The notes beneath the pieces are model-generated. The model worked only from the letters and a program-made list of their open reading frames with translations. It ran no database searches and had not been told where the DNA came from. Source: Zygaena filipendulae (taxonomy: Eukaryota; Arthropoda; Insecta; Lepidoptera; Zygaenidae). From it: a stretch of DNA of 64,000 nucleotides. Shown here piece after piece: positions 12,801 to 25,400 of this stretch (position 1 is its first letter; every line of letters starts with the position of its first letter). The stretch spans positions 5,277,501-5,341,500 of the forward strand of contig OU015661.1 of NCBI GenBank assembly GCA_907165275.2, in the 5' to 3' direction. A program made the translations under genes and the position numbers.

Positions 12801-15800
12801 TTGTATATATCTATAAAGATAGTATTGTAAATAACGTCTAGTTGCCATAGCAACGTGTGTAAGATAAGTCGCGCACGAATATGGATGTGGACTACTTTTG
12901 AAAATCAAAATTTTAATTAGTCCGTCAGTTAGAAAATAAAAAAAACAATAGACACGTATTTTTTGCTTTTTTAAATAAATTAAAATTTACAGAGATAAAG
13001 CGCATTAAAGTTTAGGATGAGGAGGTCGTGACGTCACTAACCGCAAAACCGCCATACAAACTGTCAGAATAGTGACGTCACGCGAAATTTCAACTCAATA
13101 TATCGCCGTTATTTTTTGATAACGTAAAAAAAGAAAAAATACGTGTCCAATATTTTTCAATAATCTACAAGACGGACTAAAAAATATCAATTAGTCCACA
13201 TGCCCATTGACGATGTCAAATAAGGATTTACTGGAGCGTCGTTGGGTTTGGAAGATTATAAGGTAGAAAGTCAATAAGGTTATGTGATGTTTTCTCTTTC
13301 ACTGGTGGATTAAGCTTCTTCAAAATGAAAAAAATATCAACCGCGCTCGAGAATGTCCTGGTGGCGTTTTTTTTTCAAGTTTGTGATCCACTAACTCTAT
13401 TTCGAACCGACGTGTTTTTCACCTGCGCACTTCATTAGCTACCCATTTTGATAAATTTCACAGAGGAAAAGTTTGGGCGTCTCGTCGAACTGAAGCTAGG
13501 TACTCACGAAAATTCAGCCTGTTATAAGTCGCTGAAAAAACTAGGCGTGAGCCGCCGGACCATAATGCATAACTTTTGATTTTCCTCCCCATAAATTTCA
13601 TACCCTGGGCTTATACTTACTATAATGAAACTCCAAAAATGTGGCCTTTAGTTACTATTGGTACCCTATACATTTTTTTTTTATATCCATATTTTTCCAT
13701 TGTGTATGAATGAATATTATTTAATATCCTATACTATATACTATGCCATGTATGATTAACGCTTATTATAGATATAATATTTTAATAAAATATTATATAA
13801 TTAATAAACACATGTGCAATGTCATATAATATTGAAAATGGTTTTCCAGGCTGAAGTGGAAATGACCGAAACATCATTGTGTAGTGCTGCATCGCATCTG
13901 GCGAATGAGATTCATAGTATATTCCTTAAATTGTTAAAAAATAGTCCTGAGATTAAAGACCGTCTTTTGAAGTGGATCGGAAACTGCTTGACTACTAACT
14001 CAGCGAGAGGGCGACTATGGAATGTAGCGGTAAAGTATTCATTATTAGCTATTCCATTCGCATTACCACCTGCGTCAATTTCGGGATTCCCTTGGAAATT
14101 CTTTGTGTCGGAATGTCCTACAATACAATAAGCCTAACCTATTCACAATAAAAAAAATACAATTACTTTATAACGCCACATCCTATTTCAAGATCTAATA
14201 AATTACTCTTAACTACATTATGCCAAACAGTCGCCGCAGTTCCCTCGCCTCACATGTACCTTGGAACTTGCTCAAGAACTTGGTTCCAGGATGAAAGCAA
14301 ATGTTACATCTTTCTACTTATAGAATTGGTTCAATGGTTCCAGAGATTAACTATTAGAAAAAAAAAACCTGTCTATACCTAATATTAGTATAGATTTACG
14401 CGTTCTAAATTGTAACGTATTAATGAGGCCGTCGCGATCAATCGTCGTAGTAGAACCCAAAACAACGGATTTTAGCATTCCTGTCTGTATGTTTATACGC
14501 GCATCACGCAAAACTACTAAACGAAACTTCTTTTGTAGTGTAAGTTTAACATAAACTTGTTTTTATCGCAATCAGTTTATAGAAAAGGATGTTAATAACT
14601 CACTTGTAATGTAGATATTTCAATATTTCTTAACTTTTATCGACAAAATTAGATGTTAGTAGGGACGTTAACAAGATCCAGAGGAGGGGCAGCTGCCCCC
14701 CCGCCACCCTCGGTACGCCCATGGCGATCCCTAATTTTATCTTCATACAATACACCTTTCTTGCAAATTTCATCAAATTAAAAGAGTTTCATTTAACCCT
14801 ATATAGACAAATTTAAATCAAGAAAAGCACTGGCATAAATGTGCTTTTTAAATGGACTAAGCCATTTTTAAAAGCTTTCATTTTTAGATCGTAATATTTT
14901 TGAATGCCGAATTTTAAAAAGATAGTAACTAGGCCTTTTCTTACGACGTTCATATTCTATGTTAATTTTAAATACGAACGAACGTTGTTTTCCACAGGCG
15001 CATAGTGTGTTATCCAACTACGTATCCGATGGGTTTATGGTGAACCTCACTGCTGTACTGTTGCATTTGTGCCAGCCTTTCTGTTCACTTCCAAAATCTA
15101 AAGTAGCATCACTAAAGATCGATCCCACATATCCGGCAGTCCCGGTAAGTTTGCGCTTGTAAAATATTTATTATATGTGTTTTTTGGTTGGCCTGTGGGT
15201 ATGTCTTAAAACTGACAGCTGGATTGGCACAGTGGTCACCGGCCACTCCACAAACTGAAAGGAGTTAGAATTTATTTGAATTTATTTATTTATTGAATTT
15301 ACAAAGCATGACAGCATAAGCCAGGGTTCGATTCCCAGCGGGGGCACGGCGGACATTGTGTGATGAACACACTAGCGTATTGTTAGTGTCACACACACAC
15401 GCTTTAACAATTTTATTGTGTACTTAACTACTCTCATTTGATAGACTTGCTTGCGAACATTATTACCTACTAGCTGTTCCCCGCGGTTATTTGGAGTTGG
15501 TGCGGAAATTCCAGGATAAAAAGTACCCTATCTCCTTCTCGGTACCCGTGCATGCAAAATTTCATGATGATCGGTTGAGCCGTTAAGGCGTGAAAGCATA
15601 ACAAATAAACTCACTTTCGCATTTATAATATTAGTAAGAATAATATTACCACCCTAATGCATAATGGAATAGAAATTAGAACTAGTTGTTCCCCGCGGAT
15701 TCACCCGCGTGAGTTTTAGGATTTCCTCAGGAACTCAGGGATCAATTTTTTTTTCTCAACTGACGTCTAATCCCCGTGAACTACCTACCATTTTACTAAT

Positions 15801-16394
15801 ATAGATTTAACTTTCATTTCCAGATCGAGGAGTGTGCTTCAAAATCCGTACACTTGGACAGTTTGCAAAACGAAACGTGTTTGCTGCCTCCACGAGAAGA
15901 TATCACCAGGAGGCCTACAGCTGACACGTACAACTTTGTCACTGAGTGCTTCTTTATGACGCATAAATGTATAGACATAGGTAAGTAGACGTGGGTAGTT
16001 AATTACCCAATGGATATATTTTATCCCACATCATACTAATACTTCTAATAAAATCAGAGAACAAAATATAAGTACAAGAATAAAAAACCGTATTAGCTTT
16101 AAGCTCTAACGGGTCACAACAACCAGGGCCATCCGCTATAAAAAATCATGTTCAAGATTTCTAAATTTTTTATTATAATTTTTTTCAATTAAACTTTATT
16201 ATATTATATTGCAATACTGCAGAATTATTATAGTAAATTTGGTTTCACCCTATTTAAAATTTCCTCTCGTCGATTTCTTTTTAATTTAATTTCTTTTTAT
16301 AATGTAAATCTGTTGGCAAACCAATAAATAAATAAATAACATCTGTGAAGATATGAGATTTTTTGCAAGTACACTGAATAATCCTAATATAATC

Positions 16395-16441
<47 letters not shown>

Positions 16442-19400
16442 ATTTCGTACCCGAAGGCGCTACCTATGCGCATAGTATTATAGTACGGACCGCCAAGAGG
16501 GGATTTGTGGATTAGCTAAAGCGCGTCAGATGAACATAAGGGGGGTACCTTGCACCATGTTGAGTACCTCCACCAAATATAGGCCCTCTACACTGGTGGG
16601 TGCGTCTAGAATAACCGATCAGATTAGTAAAAAAAAATCGAAAACTCGAAATACTCGAGCGCGTCAGATTAAGATATGGTGGGTTAATTACATAGTGAGA
16701 AGTATGTATATGAATAATCTGACCATTTGAACGTGACGTAAAGGAGTTAGAGGATCACAAACTTGCAAAAAAAAAAACGCAACTTCGACATTCTCGAGCG
16801 CAGTTGATTTGTTTTTTATTTTAAAGTAAATAACTCAAGGATAGCGGGAAAAATATAATCTGCCGATTTTCATAAGCCGAAGAAACAAAAATCGTCTTCG
16901 AATCGAACGAGCAGCTGCAGTGAAACATGTACCTATTCATATCTCTGTCTTTCTTTCCCTTTTACTTTTTCTCTATCTCTCACTCTCTCGCACCGTCCTC
17001 ACACTACTTTCCGTCGCCATAACGTCATCACAGTATACCACGGCGCTAAACGTATCGAATTATAACTTTTTTTGGTCGGTTAAAATACATATTAAAATAA
17101 GTTAAGGTAAGTATTAATCAAAATCAAACTATAGGTTCACCTTTCACTTTAATGTAATTATATATATATTATATAATAAAGCTCATCACAAAACAACGCG
17201 TTCATGTTATTATATGTAAAACGAAATGGCTTGTTTGTGCTTTAAAGTTAGTTTTGTAAATAATATTTTGTGAGCTTTTACATATTTCATATTTCATATA
17301 ATATAAAGTGTGTTTTTTGTGAACAATAAATAGCTCATAAAGTTATTAAACTTACATCAGAAATAAAAAAAAATTAAAAATAAATCATAATTTTTGTTTC
17401 TAGCAGTCAGATTAATAATATCCCTCAAAATTATTGTCAGATTTTAAGCCAACATAACTTGGACTGCAAGCTGAACCTTCTGTAAAATAATCTGACACGC
17501 TCGAGTATTTCAAAATTGAGATTTCTTTTTGCATTTTCAAAAATTCGCTACTACCTTGCGTCACCTCCAAATCGGCAGATTTTCGAAGGGGTGCATTTTT
17601 AAGGCTCACTTAACATCCCCATTGAATATCTGACGCGCTCGAGTAAATGTTTTTTTTTTTTCATTTTCTCCCCTTCCGGATGGCCACCCCCACCACGCAA
17701 ATGGGCAGATGAATATATTTTCGATATCAGAGACACCTTGGAGTATCTAAACTACAATATCTGACGCGCTCGAGTATTTCCATTTTACTATTTTTTTTTA
17801 CATTTTTGAAAGCCTGTAGAAGCTAAACCCACCGGTGAATGAAAAAATATCATATGACCTTATTTTGTTTATATCTCCTAATCTTCAAAACCCAATAGGT
17901 CCCAACGACGCTCGAGTGTCTCCCGAATTAGCATCGGTATCTCCCGTACTATTATATTATCTGTGCTATGCGTATTTTTATTCAGTGACTTTACAAGTGT
18001 GTGACTATTTATTCCGTTCTTTCCGAACGGACCTATGGTATTTATCGAGATCATCCTAAACTGTATTATTATTACTGTTTCTCGTGTTATCAGGCCTCCG
18101 CATATGCCGGGACAAGCTGGAGAGCGCCGCGGTTGATGCCAGGCGACTACAAAACTCTTTGGAGACGGATGCCAACAAGGACTTGTTGGTAGCCGCCGCA
18201 ACGAGGTAGGTATAACTTTATTTTTTTTTATTTCAATCTATATAGTAATCTGTCTTTCGGCCGCACTCAGAGTCGACTTTAATGAATACTTAGTTAAGTA
18301 TAGATTTTTAAAACAAAACTGCCGCAATTAGAGACGTTCAGTAAATTAATGTTAATTGGCATTTAATGAGATTTAACTTAATTAGTTAAATTAATGTTAA
18401 TTGGCATTTAATGAGATTTAACTTAATTAGTTAAATGCCAATTAACATTAATTTATTAAACTTGTCTGAGTGCGGCAGTTTTTTTTTTTTAATCTATACT
18501 TAACTAAGTAATCATTAAAGTCGACTCTGAGTGCGGCGGTTAGACATTTAGCAATAGTTAAATATCTCCATCGACAGACTTTTAGAACTAAACTCACATC
18601 CTTAATATTTTTGTCATGATTTTCCACCGGGTCTTTAGGCATTTTTCTTTTGAATTTTATAAACATTATACTTAAATGGATTTTCGATATTATGTAAGGT
18701 TCGATTTGGATGCGCACTTAATTTGGTTTTAGCTAAATATATACATAATATATAGATATAACATGCTGTACAAAAAGACGTAAGGGTCAAAATCAAAATA
18801 TACTCACAGCAATGTGTAGTTGGAAATCGTCATGGTATCTATTATTTTTTTACTATCTAACTGACGACGGATTAAATAAAATGTTAATTATCTTACTCCA
18901 GCACCATGCCAATTTTTCCCTTTTCATGACGGGGATCGGACTTGAGCATGGCTGTAATCAAAGCCCAATAATAATGGGCATGATGATAAGATATAAAAAT
19001 CAAAATTCTATATAGTTCGTCAGGTTAAAAATAATAGACACGTATTTTTTGCTTTTTCGAATTATTGAAAAAATACTTAGATAAAACGCATAAAAGTTTA
19101 GGAGTGGGAGATCGCGACGTCATAACTAAGTATAAAGTGATATGTTATGTTTTGATTACTTAAAAAAAGGAAAATACGTTTCTAATATTTTTATCTACAA
19201 GACAAAACATGACGTGGTAGGTTTACGACGCTGCGGTGCGCAATGAAAGAGGACGACTTGGTGCGGAACCTGATGCGGCTGCAGTCCACCACTTGCTACT
19301 GGCTGACGCAGGTGCGTAGTGAAATTGTCCCCAACTACCTACATATTATATAGCTGTTCCACCCGTGGGAATTTCCGGATTCTCTCGTAACTCTCTGATC

Positions 19401-22400
19401 TTTATACTATCAACAGAAGTCGAATTTCGATACAATTGAACTCTAACGTAACAGCACAAATACTTGAGCATAGATTTGAGCAGCACAAAGTTTTTATAGT
19501 AGATTTGCTCGCTTGAATCAACATAGTATACATATTACATTTATCCGACTACAAAAAAGGCTTATGTACTCCTGGGGATGATCAGTGAACGAACTTACGT
19601 GCACAGCTACTTTTAAAATATTTTTTGGGACTGTGAAAAATTAGTAATAGCATAGCCACAGTGCGATGGCCAATGTATCCTAATCTTCCAAGTTTTGAGT
19701 GTTAATAATTATTAGGTAATGTTTTTACTCACTATGACACTTTTTTAACATGTTTTTTTTTTCTCAGATCTCTCGAAAACCTTAAAAAAAAAAATAATAA
19801 ATAAACAGAAATCTAATAAATAGGATCGATACGACGACCCTCATTATAAATGAAATAGTTTTAAATGTCGTCGCTTGCGCAGGTGGCGCTGCGGGGCGGT
19901 AGCTCGTCGCTTGCGCCAGCGCCCGCGCCCACGACCACGCCCACACCCACGCCCACGCCCACACCCACGCCCACGCCTGCGCCCGCGTCCGCGCCTGCGC
20001 CCCGCTCGTACGCACCGCTCGCGCCGGTGCCCGTCCGCCTGCCCGCCACCACACCGCCGCCAGAAGAGCTCAGGTCAGACCAAACAGTACCTACCTCATC
20101 TACCTATCTATCTGCCACATCACCTACACTTATATAATACTAGTTGTCCTCCGCGGTTTCATCTGCGGTAATTTCGGAGTTCCCGCGGGAATTCCAGGAT
20201 AAACTATAGATATAAACCTTTCTCATGAATCACTATCTATTGGTGAAAACCGCATGAAAATCCATTCAGTAGCTTTCGAGTTTATCGCGAACAGACAGCG
20301 GAAGCGACTTCATTTATACTATGTTAAGAAGATTTAAAAGCACATACTGGATCTCCTTCCCGCGTCCGTGGCATGCTGATGGTTCCTGACAGTATCTCAA
20401 ATAGTTTGCGAACTCGTTTTGATGTCAGTGCCAGAGCCCTACTAGCGCCTTTGTTTTATTTTATCCTTTCACCGCCATCTCCGTAATATCATCTGGGGCC
20501 AGACACGTAATAATACGTGGCTAATAAATACTAACTTTTATATTTATTCGATTAATAGATATTAAGCATTTCCAAGACTAGGAGAAATCATGCGTAATGT
20601 GTGTAATCTGGAGGTAACCGCCATGTTTTTGTAGCCTACAACGTGGCCTGGCCTTGTAGCCTAGCCTAAAACGTGGCAGCGAAAAAAGTTACATCGATAT
20701 TTGGTGTATTGAAATGTCGACTTTGCACGTTGTGTATAAAGTCGAAATTACAATGAAATAAATGGGGAAAAAAAAATAAGTTTGTTCATATTTTTTCTAA
20801 ATTTTAATGTCTCAATTTCTTTACTTTCTATTCAGTTTTACAAGTTTCACACAAAGTTAAATATTTTGTTTTGTAAATTTAACACGCAGGTGCATACCGG
20901 AGTTCATCTTCGAAAACTTAAAGTTGACTTTGGTGTTGTTGCGCGTCTTGTCGCTCGTGAAGCGGCTGGGCGCGGAGCTGGCGGACTTGTTGCCCGACAT
21001 CTTCACGTGCGTGCTGGTTTTTATGAGCGACTCTGGATGGATCAACAATCCGCATCTAAGGTGAGCTGCTCCGTGACTTGGGAGTGCGGAGCTAGCAGAA
21101 ACCCCCTTGTGAATTTTGTATACCACTTGTAATAAGTAAATGAAAAAAGGAAATCAATACCCAACCCTGTGCCCGACCCGTTAAATTAGAAATATATTTG
21201 TCTCGATTTCTATCTGGAGTAAAGAGTGAGTTTTAGTTGCGTCCACACCAAATTATGTACATTCAAATCTGTAAAGGAATATCCTCGCGATAACCGTGAG
21301 AAAAGATTTTTGACTGGAATTAATTGCCATTACTTATTGTTTTCAATCATTTAGGTAACATCAGAATTTTCGTTCTATCTCTCTCTAGTCTCTATGCATT
21401 ACGTTTTTTGGATGGAATTCATGCAATTGCTTGTTTTCAGTCATTTAGGTAACATCAGAATTTTCGTATTATTTAATTCTCTATAAATTACGTTAAACGG
21501 AGAAAAAGTATCGTTTATTGATAATAAGTGTTGCTGTATTAATGTTTGCAGGGCCAGTTTAGCAGATTGCTTAGAGGAAATGCTCCCCGTCCATCCGTCG
21601 GACGATGATAAAAACTTCGACGTGCAAATGGCGCGTACGATCCGCGAGAAACTGTTTAGAGAGCATCCACACAGGTTGCAGGTGACGTTTTTTGTTTCTC
21701 TCTCAGTTTTTGTGATTTGTATTTTTACTAGCGCTTGTTTTACTCGCGACAATGTTTTTTTTTTTTTTTTTTTTAATTTATTTACCAAATTTACAATTTA
21801 CAATTTAAAATTTACAATTTAAAATAGCACAAGAAACCACAGAGGTTTGTACAAATAGTGCTATTTCTATTAATTATTCATACCTATACTACTATTACTA
21901 TTAATATACATAACTATAAATATACATACTATTACTATAAACATACATAACAAAAACAAAACCGAAACATTCGCGTGCAATCTCAAACCAACATCTATAT
22001 TATTATATTATATTCTATAAGTTATTTACAAAATAAGATTTTAATTTGGTTTTATAGTTATTTTTAATAATACAGCTGACCAAGTCCGAGGGTAGGTTAT
22101 TTATTAATCTCGGAACTAGATAGCTGCATGTCCTCTCACCGTACGCATTGCAAGCGCGAGATGTGCATAACCGGTTCTGGGCAGTAGCTCGAGTGTATAC
22201 AGGATGATTTATTACTTTGTTTATCGATTCATCAAAAAAGTTTTCTTTTAGTAACGCGTATTTAAATTGTTGGTGAATTGGTAGAATATTACAGTGTTTA
22301 AAAAGTGCAATGTCATTGCTATGGCAGTTTTGTCTTATATTGGGAGAAACAATTGTTTTAAGTATTTTTACTTGTAGCCGATATATGCTGGTAAGATAAG

Positions 22401-25400
22401 TGGTGTACGTGCGTCCATAGCTGCTCAGTCCGTACTGGATGTACGATTCAGCTAGTGAGTTGTATAGGATTAGCTTTACTTTGTACGGAATTCGATCTCT
22501 GAGAATTGCTATATTTGCCAAAAACTGTCTCAATTTTCGGCAAACGTACTCGACGTGCTCAAGCCAGTTGAACTTGTTGTCGATTAGCACACCAAGGTAT
22601 TTATGACAGCTAACGACTTCCACGGAGGGACATGTGCAAGTGGGGGAGTTTGAATGCATGCAGTTGTGCTCGTGGGCGGTGATACTCTTTAGGCCGGTAG
22701 ATTTTAAGTAAGGAGATTTGATAGGTAGTAATTTGGTTTTGCTTCCGTTCAAAACTAGACCGACATCGTGGCACCATCTCGCTAAGTTATTAAAGTCTGA
22801 CTGTAGAAGCTCGCAGGCTTTCAGAGCGTTTCGGTCAGCTATGACCAAACAAGTATCGTCCGCAAACTGATAACAAGAACAGTTTTTTATGCAATTACTC
22901 ATCTCGTTGACGTACGATAGGAAGTGAAGGGGACCTAGCACCGATCCCTGAGCGGTGCCCTCTGTGGAAGCTACAAGTTCACTATATGAGTTACTGATTT
23001 TAACAGTAAATTTGCGGTTCTTTAAGTAATCTTCACACCATTTCTGTAGTGGGCCTCGAATGCCACAGTTATCGAGCTTGTTTATCAACAGCTCATGGTT
23101 TAGGGTGTCAAATGCGCGGGAGAAATCAACAAACAGGACTAGCACATGTTTTCGATCATTTAGGTGCATGTTGACTTCATTTGAAAATGTTGATAGGAGT
23201 CCGGTTGTACTCTTACCAGGTTGAAATCCAAATTGGTTTTTAAATATGACCCCATTCTCTCTATAATATGTGTGTATTTGTTCTGAAATAAATCTTTCTA
23301 TAATTTTGTCAATCGAAGAGAGCAGCGTGTTAGAATTCCCTCGGGAACTCCTTGTTCTTGGATAAAAGTATCTTATGAAGCTTCTTATCAGTGAAATAAT
23401 TTTTAGAAGCGAGTTCATTGTATAGGGTCTAGGATAATAACCTCGACTAAAGCAAATTGGCCAACTTTTTCCGATTTGAGTAAAAAACTGGTTTTTAAAT
23501 ACCATACGCGAGCATATAAAATTATATCCAATTAGTTATTTGAATGTTCTGTAGGTGGTGCCAAGTTTGCTGGAGCTGTTTGTTGGCATCGAAATCACCG
23601 GACAAAGTGTATTCGAACACAAATTCAACTACAGGCGTCCGATGTACATTGTCATGGACTATTTGTGGACGTTGGACGAGCATAAAGAGGAGTTCGCGTG
23701 AGTCATTCATATCGGATTACGTATACAGGGCATTAAGTTAAACGAGGGACATTCTGAAGCAACCCGTCCAGTATAGAAATAGAAATATATTTATTTACAC
23801 ACAGACCAAGACACAATATGAAAGGAGAGAAAAAAAAAAGAGTACAATAAAATAATCACATAAATCTTACACCAAAAAAAAATATAACAGAAAATAAAAG
23901 ATACAAAAATAACTTATAAATAATTTAAATTAAAATAATACAAAGAAAAAAAGTATGAAGGTCGTGGCCCGAGTTCAGTATACACGTATTTCAGTATACA
24001 CGTATTTTTTTGTTTTTTCCAATTATTGAAAAAATACGAAGATAAAACGGATAGGAATAGGGGGTCTTGACGTCATATCATGCTATAAACTGTAGCACGG
24101 CGTGACGTCACGCGACATTTCGACTTAATGTATCTCCGTTATTGTAAAAATACGTGCCCAATATTTTTTATTACATTATCTACAAGACGGTCTAAAACTA
24201 AAATATGATTGACAAGCCCAGTCGAGGATAAACTTTACCTACGTATAAACCTTCCTCTTGAATCACTCTATCTATTGGTGAAAACCGCATGAAAATCCGT
24301 TCAGTAGTTTTTAAGTTTATCGCGGACAGACCGACAGACGCGTGTAAGTGAGATGAATTAAATGCTTTTTTCTTTAATTTCAGCCGACTGGCGAGAGAGG
24401 CCGAGTGCAACATGGAGGCAGTTCATCCACCGATATTTTTACGTTTCGTGAACCTGCTTATGAACGACGCCATATTTTTGTTGGACGAAGCGCTTGGAAA
24501 CATGGCGCAGCTGCGCACGATGGAGATCGCAGAGTATGCATCTTAAGAGGCTTATGTAAAAACAAATTGGTTCTTAAAAGCTTCCGATATTTTAAATCTA
24601 TGATTAGAACTTGATTTATAGATCTGGGCCCTTATTCACTATGACCAACAACATCCTTCGCCCATAACGCGCGTCCTAAAAACGTAATCCCGAACGTTCC
24701 AGGGACCCAATTCTCGCCTCCTTCGAAAAAATCTCGAACTCGAGATTGCTGTTCGATCCCTATGTCGATCACAAAATCTCGATACTCGAACCTGTTTCTT
24801 CGTATCTCCTATTCTCAACACAAATCGAACTAGACTTCGAGTTTACAGTGTAAAATGTTGCCAGTAAAAGCTTATTCGAAAGCCGTATCCATTCCATTCT
24901 ACACGATTAATCCGGAACTAAAACGGCAGCAGCTTTTTATAGTTTTAAAAAAGGGTAAACCCAAAAAAGGGTAAAAACAAAAAAAAAATTATGCTTCACG
25001 ATCCGTACTACGCAAACTAATTTAAAAAAATTAAAGTGATGATGTAAAAGTGATAAAAGTAAGAACTTTTCTTTTCTTTGGTACAAATATAAAATAAAAT
25101 ATGTTAGTTCTTGATATAAAACGATGCACACTATTTAAAAACTATAAAAAAATGGAATGGATACGGCTTTCGAATGAGCTTTTACTGGCAACATTTTACA
25201 CTATAAACTCGAAGTCTAGTTCGATTTGTGTTGAGAATAGGAGATACGAAGAAACAGGTTCGAGTATCGAGATTTTGTGATCGACATAGGGATCGAGATT
25301 TTTTCGAAGGAGGCGAGAATTGGGTCCCGGGTACCAAAATATTAAAAATTAATATTCTGTATTTTTTGGTGTGAACCTACTTTGACCGCGAGGGAAAGAC

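Noticed and set aside
15208..15400. Functional tRNA gene
   Set aside because: A and B boxes are present but no cloverleaf can be drawn, and the boxes are split by an insertion; it fits a tRNA-derived SINE.
19782..20171. Alternate-frame and antisense open frames over UBE4A exon 9
   Set aside because: These are arginine-, valine- or tryptophan-rich shadows of the GC-rich Pro/Thr repeat in other frames.
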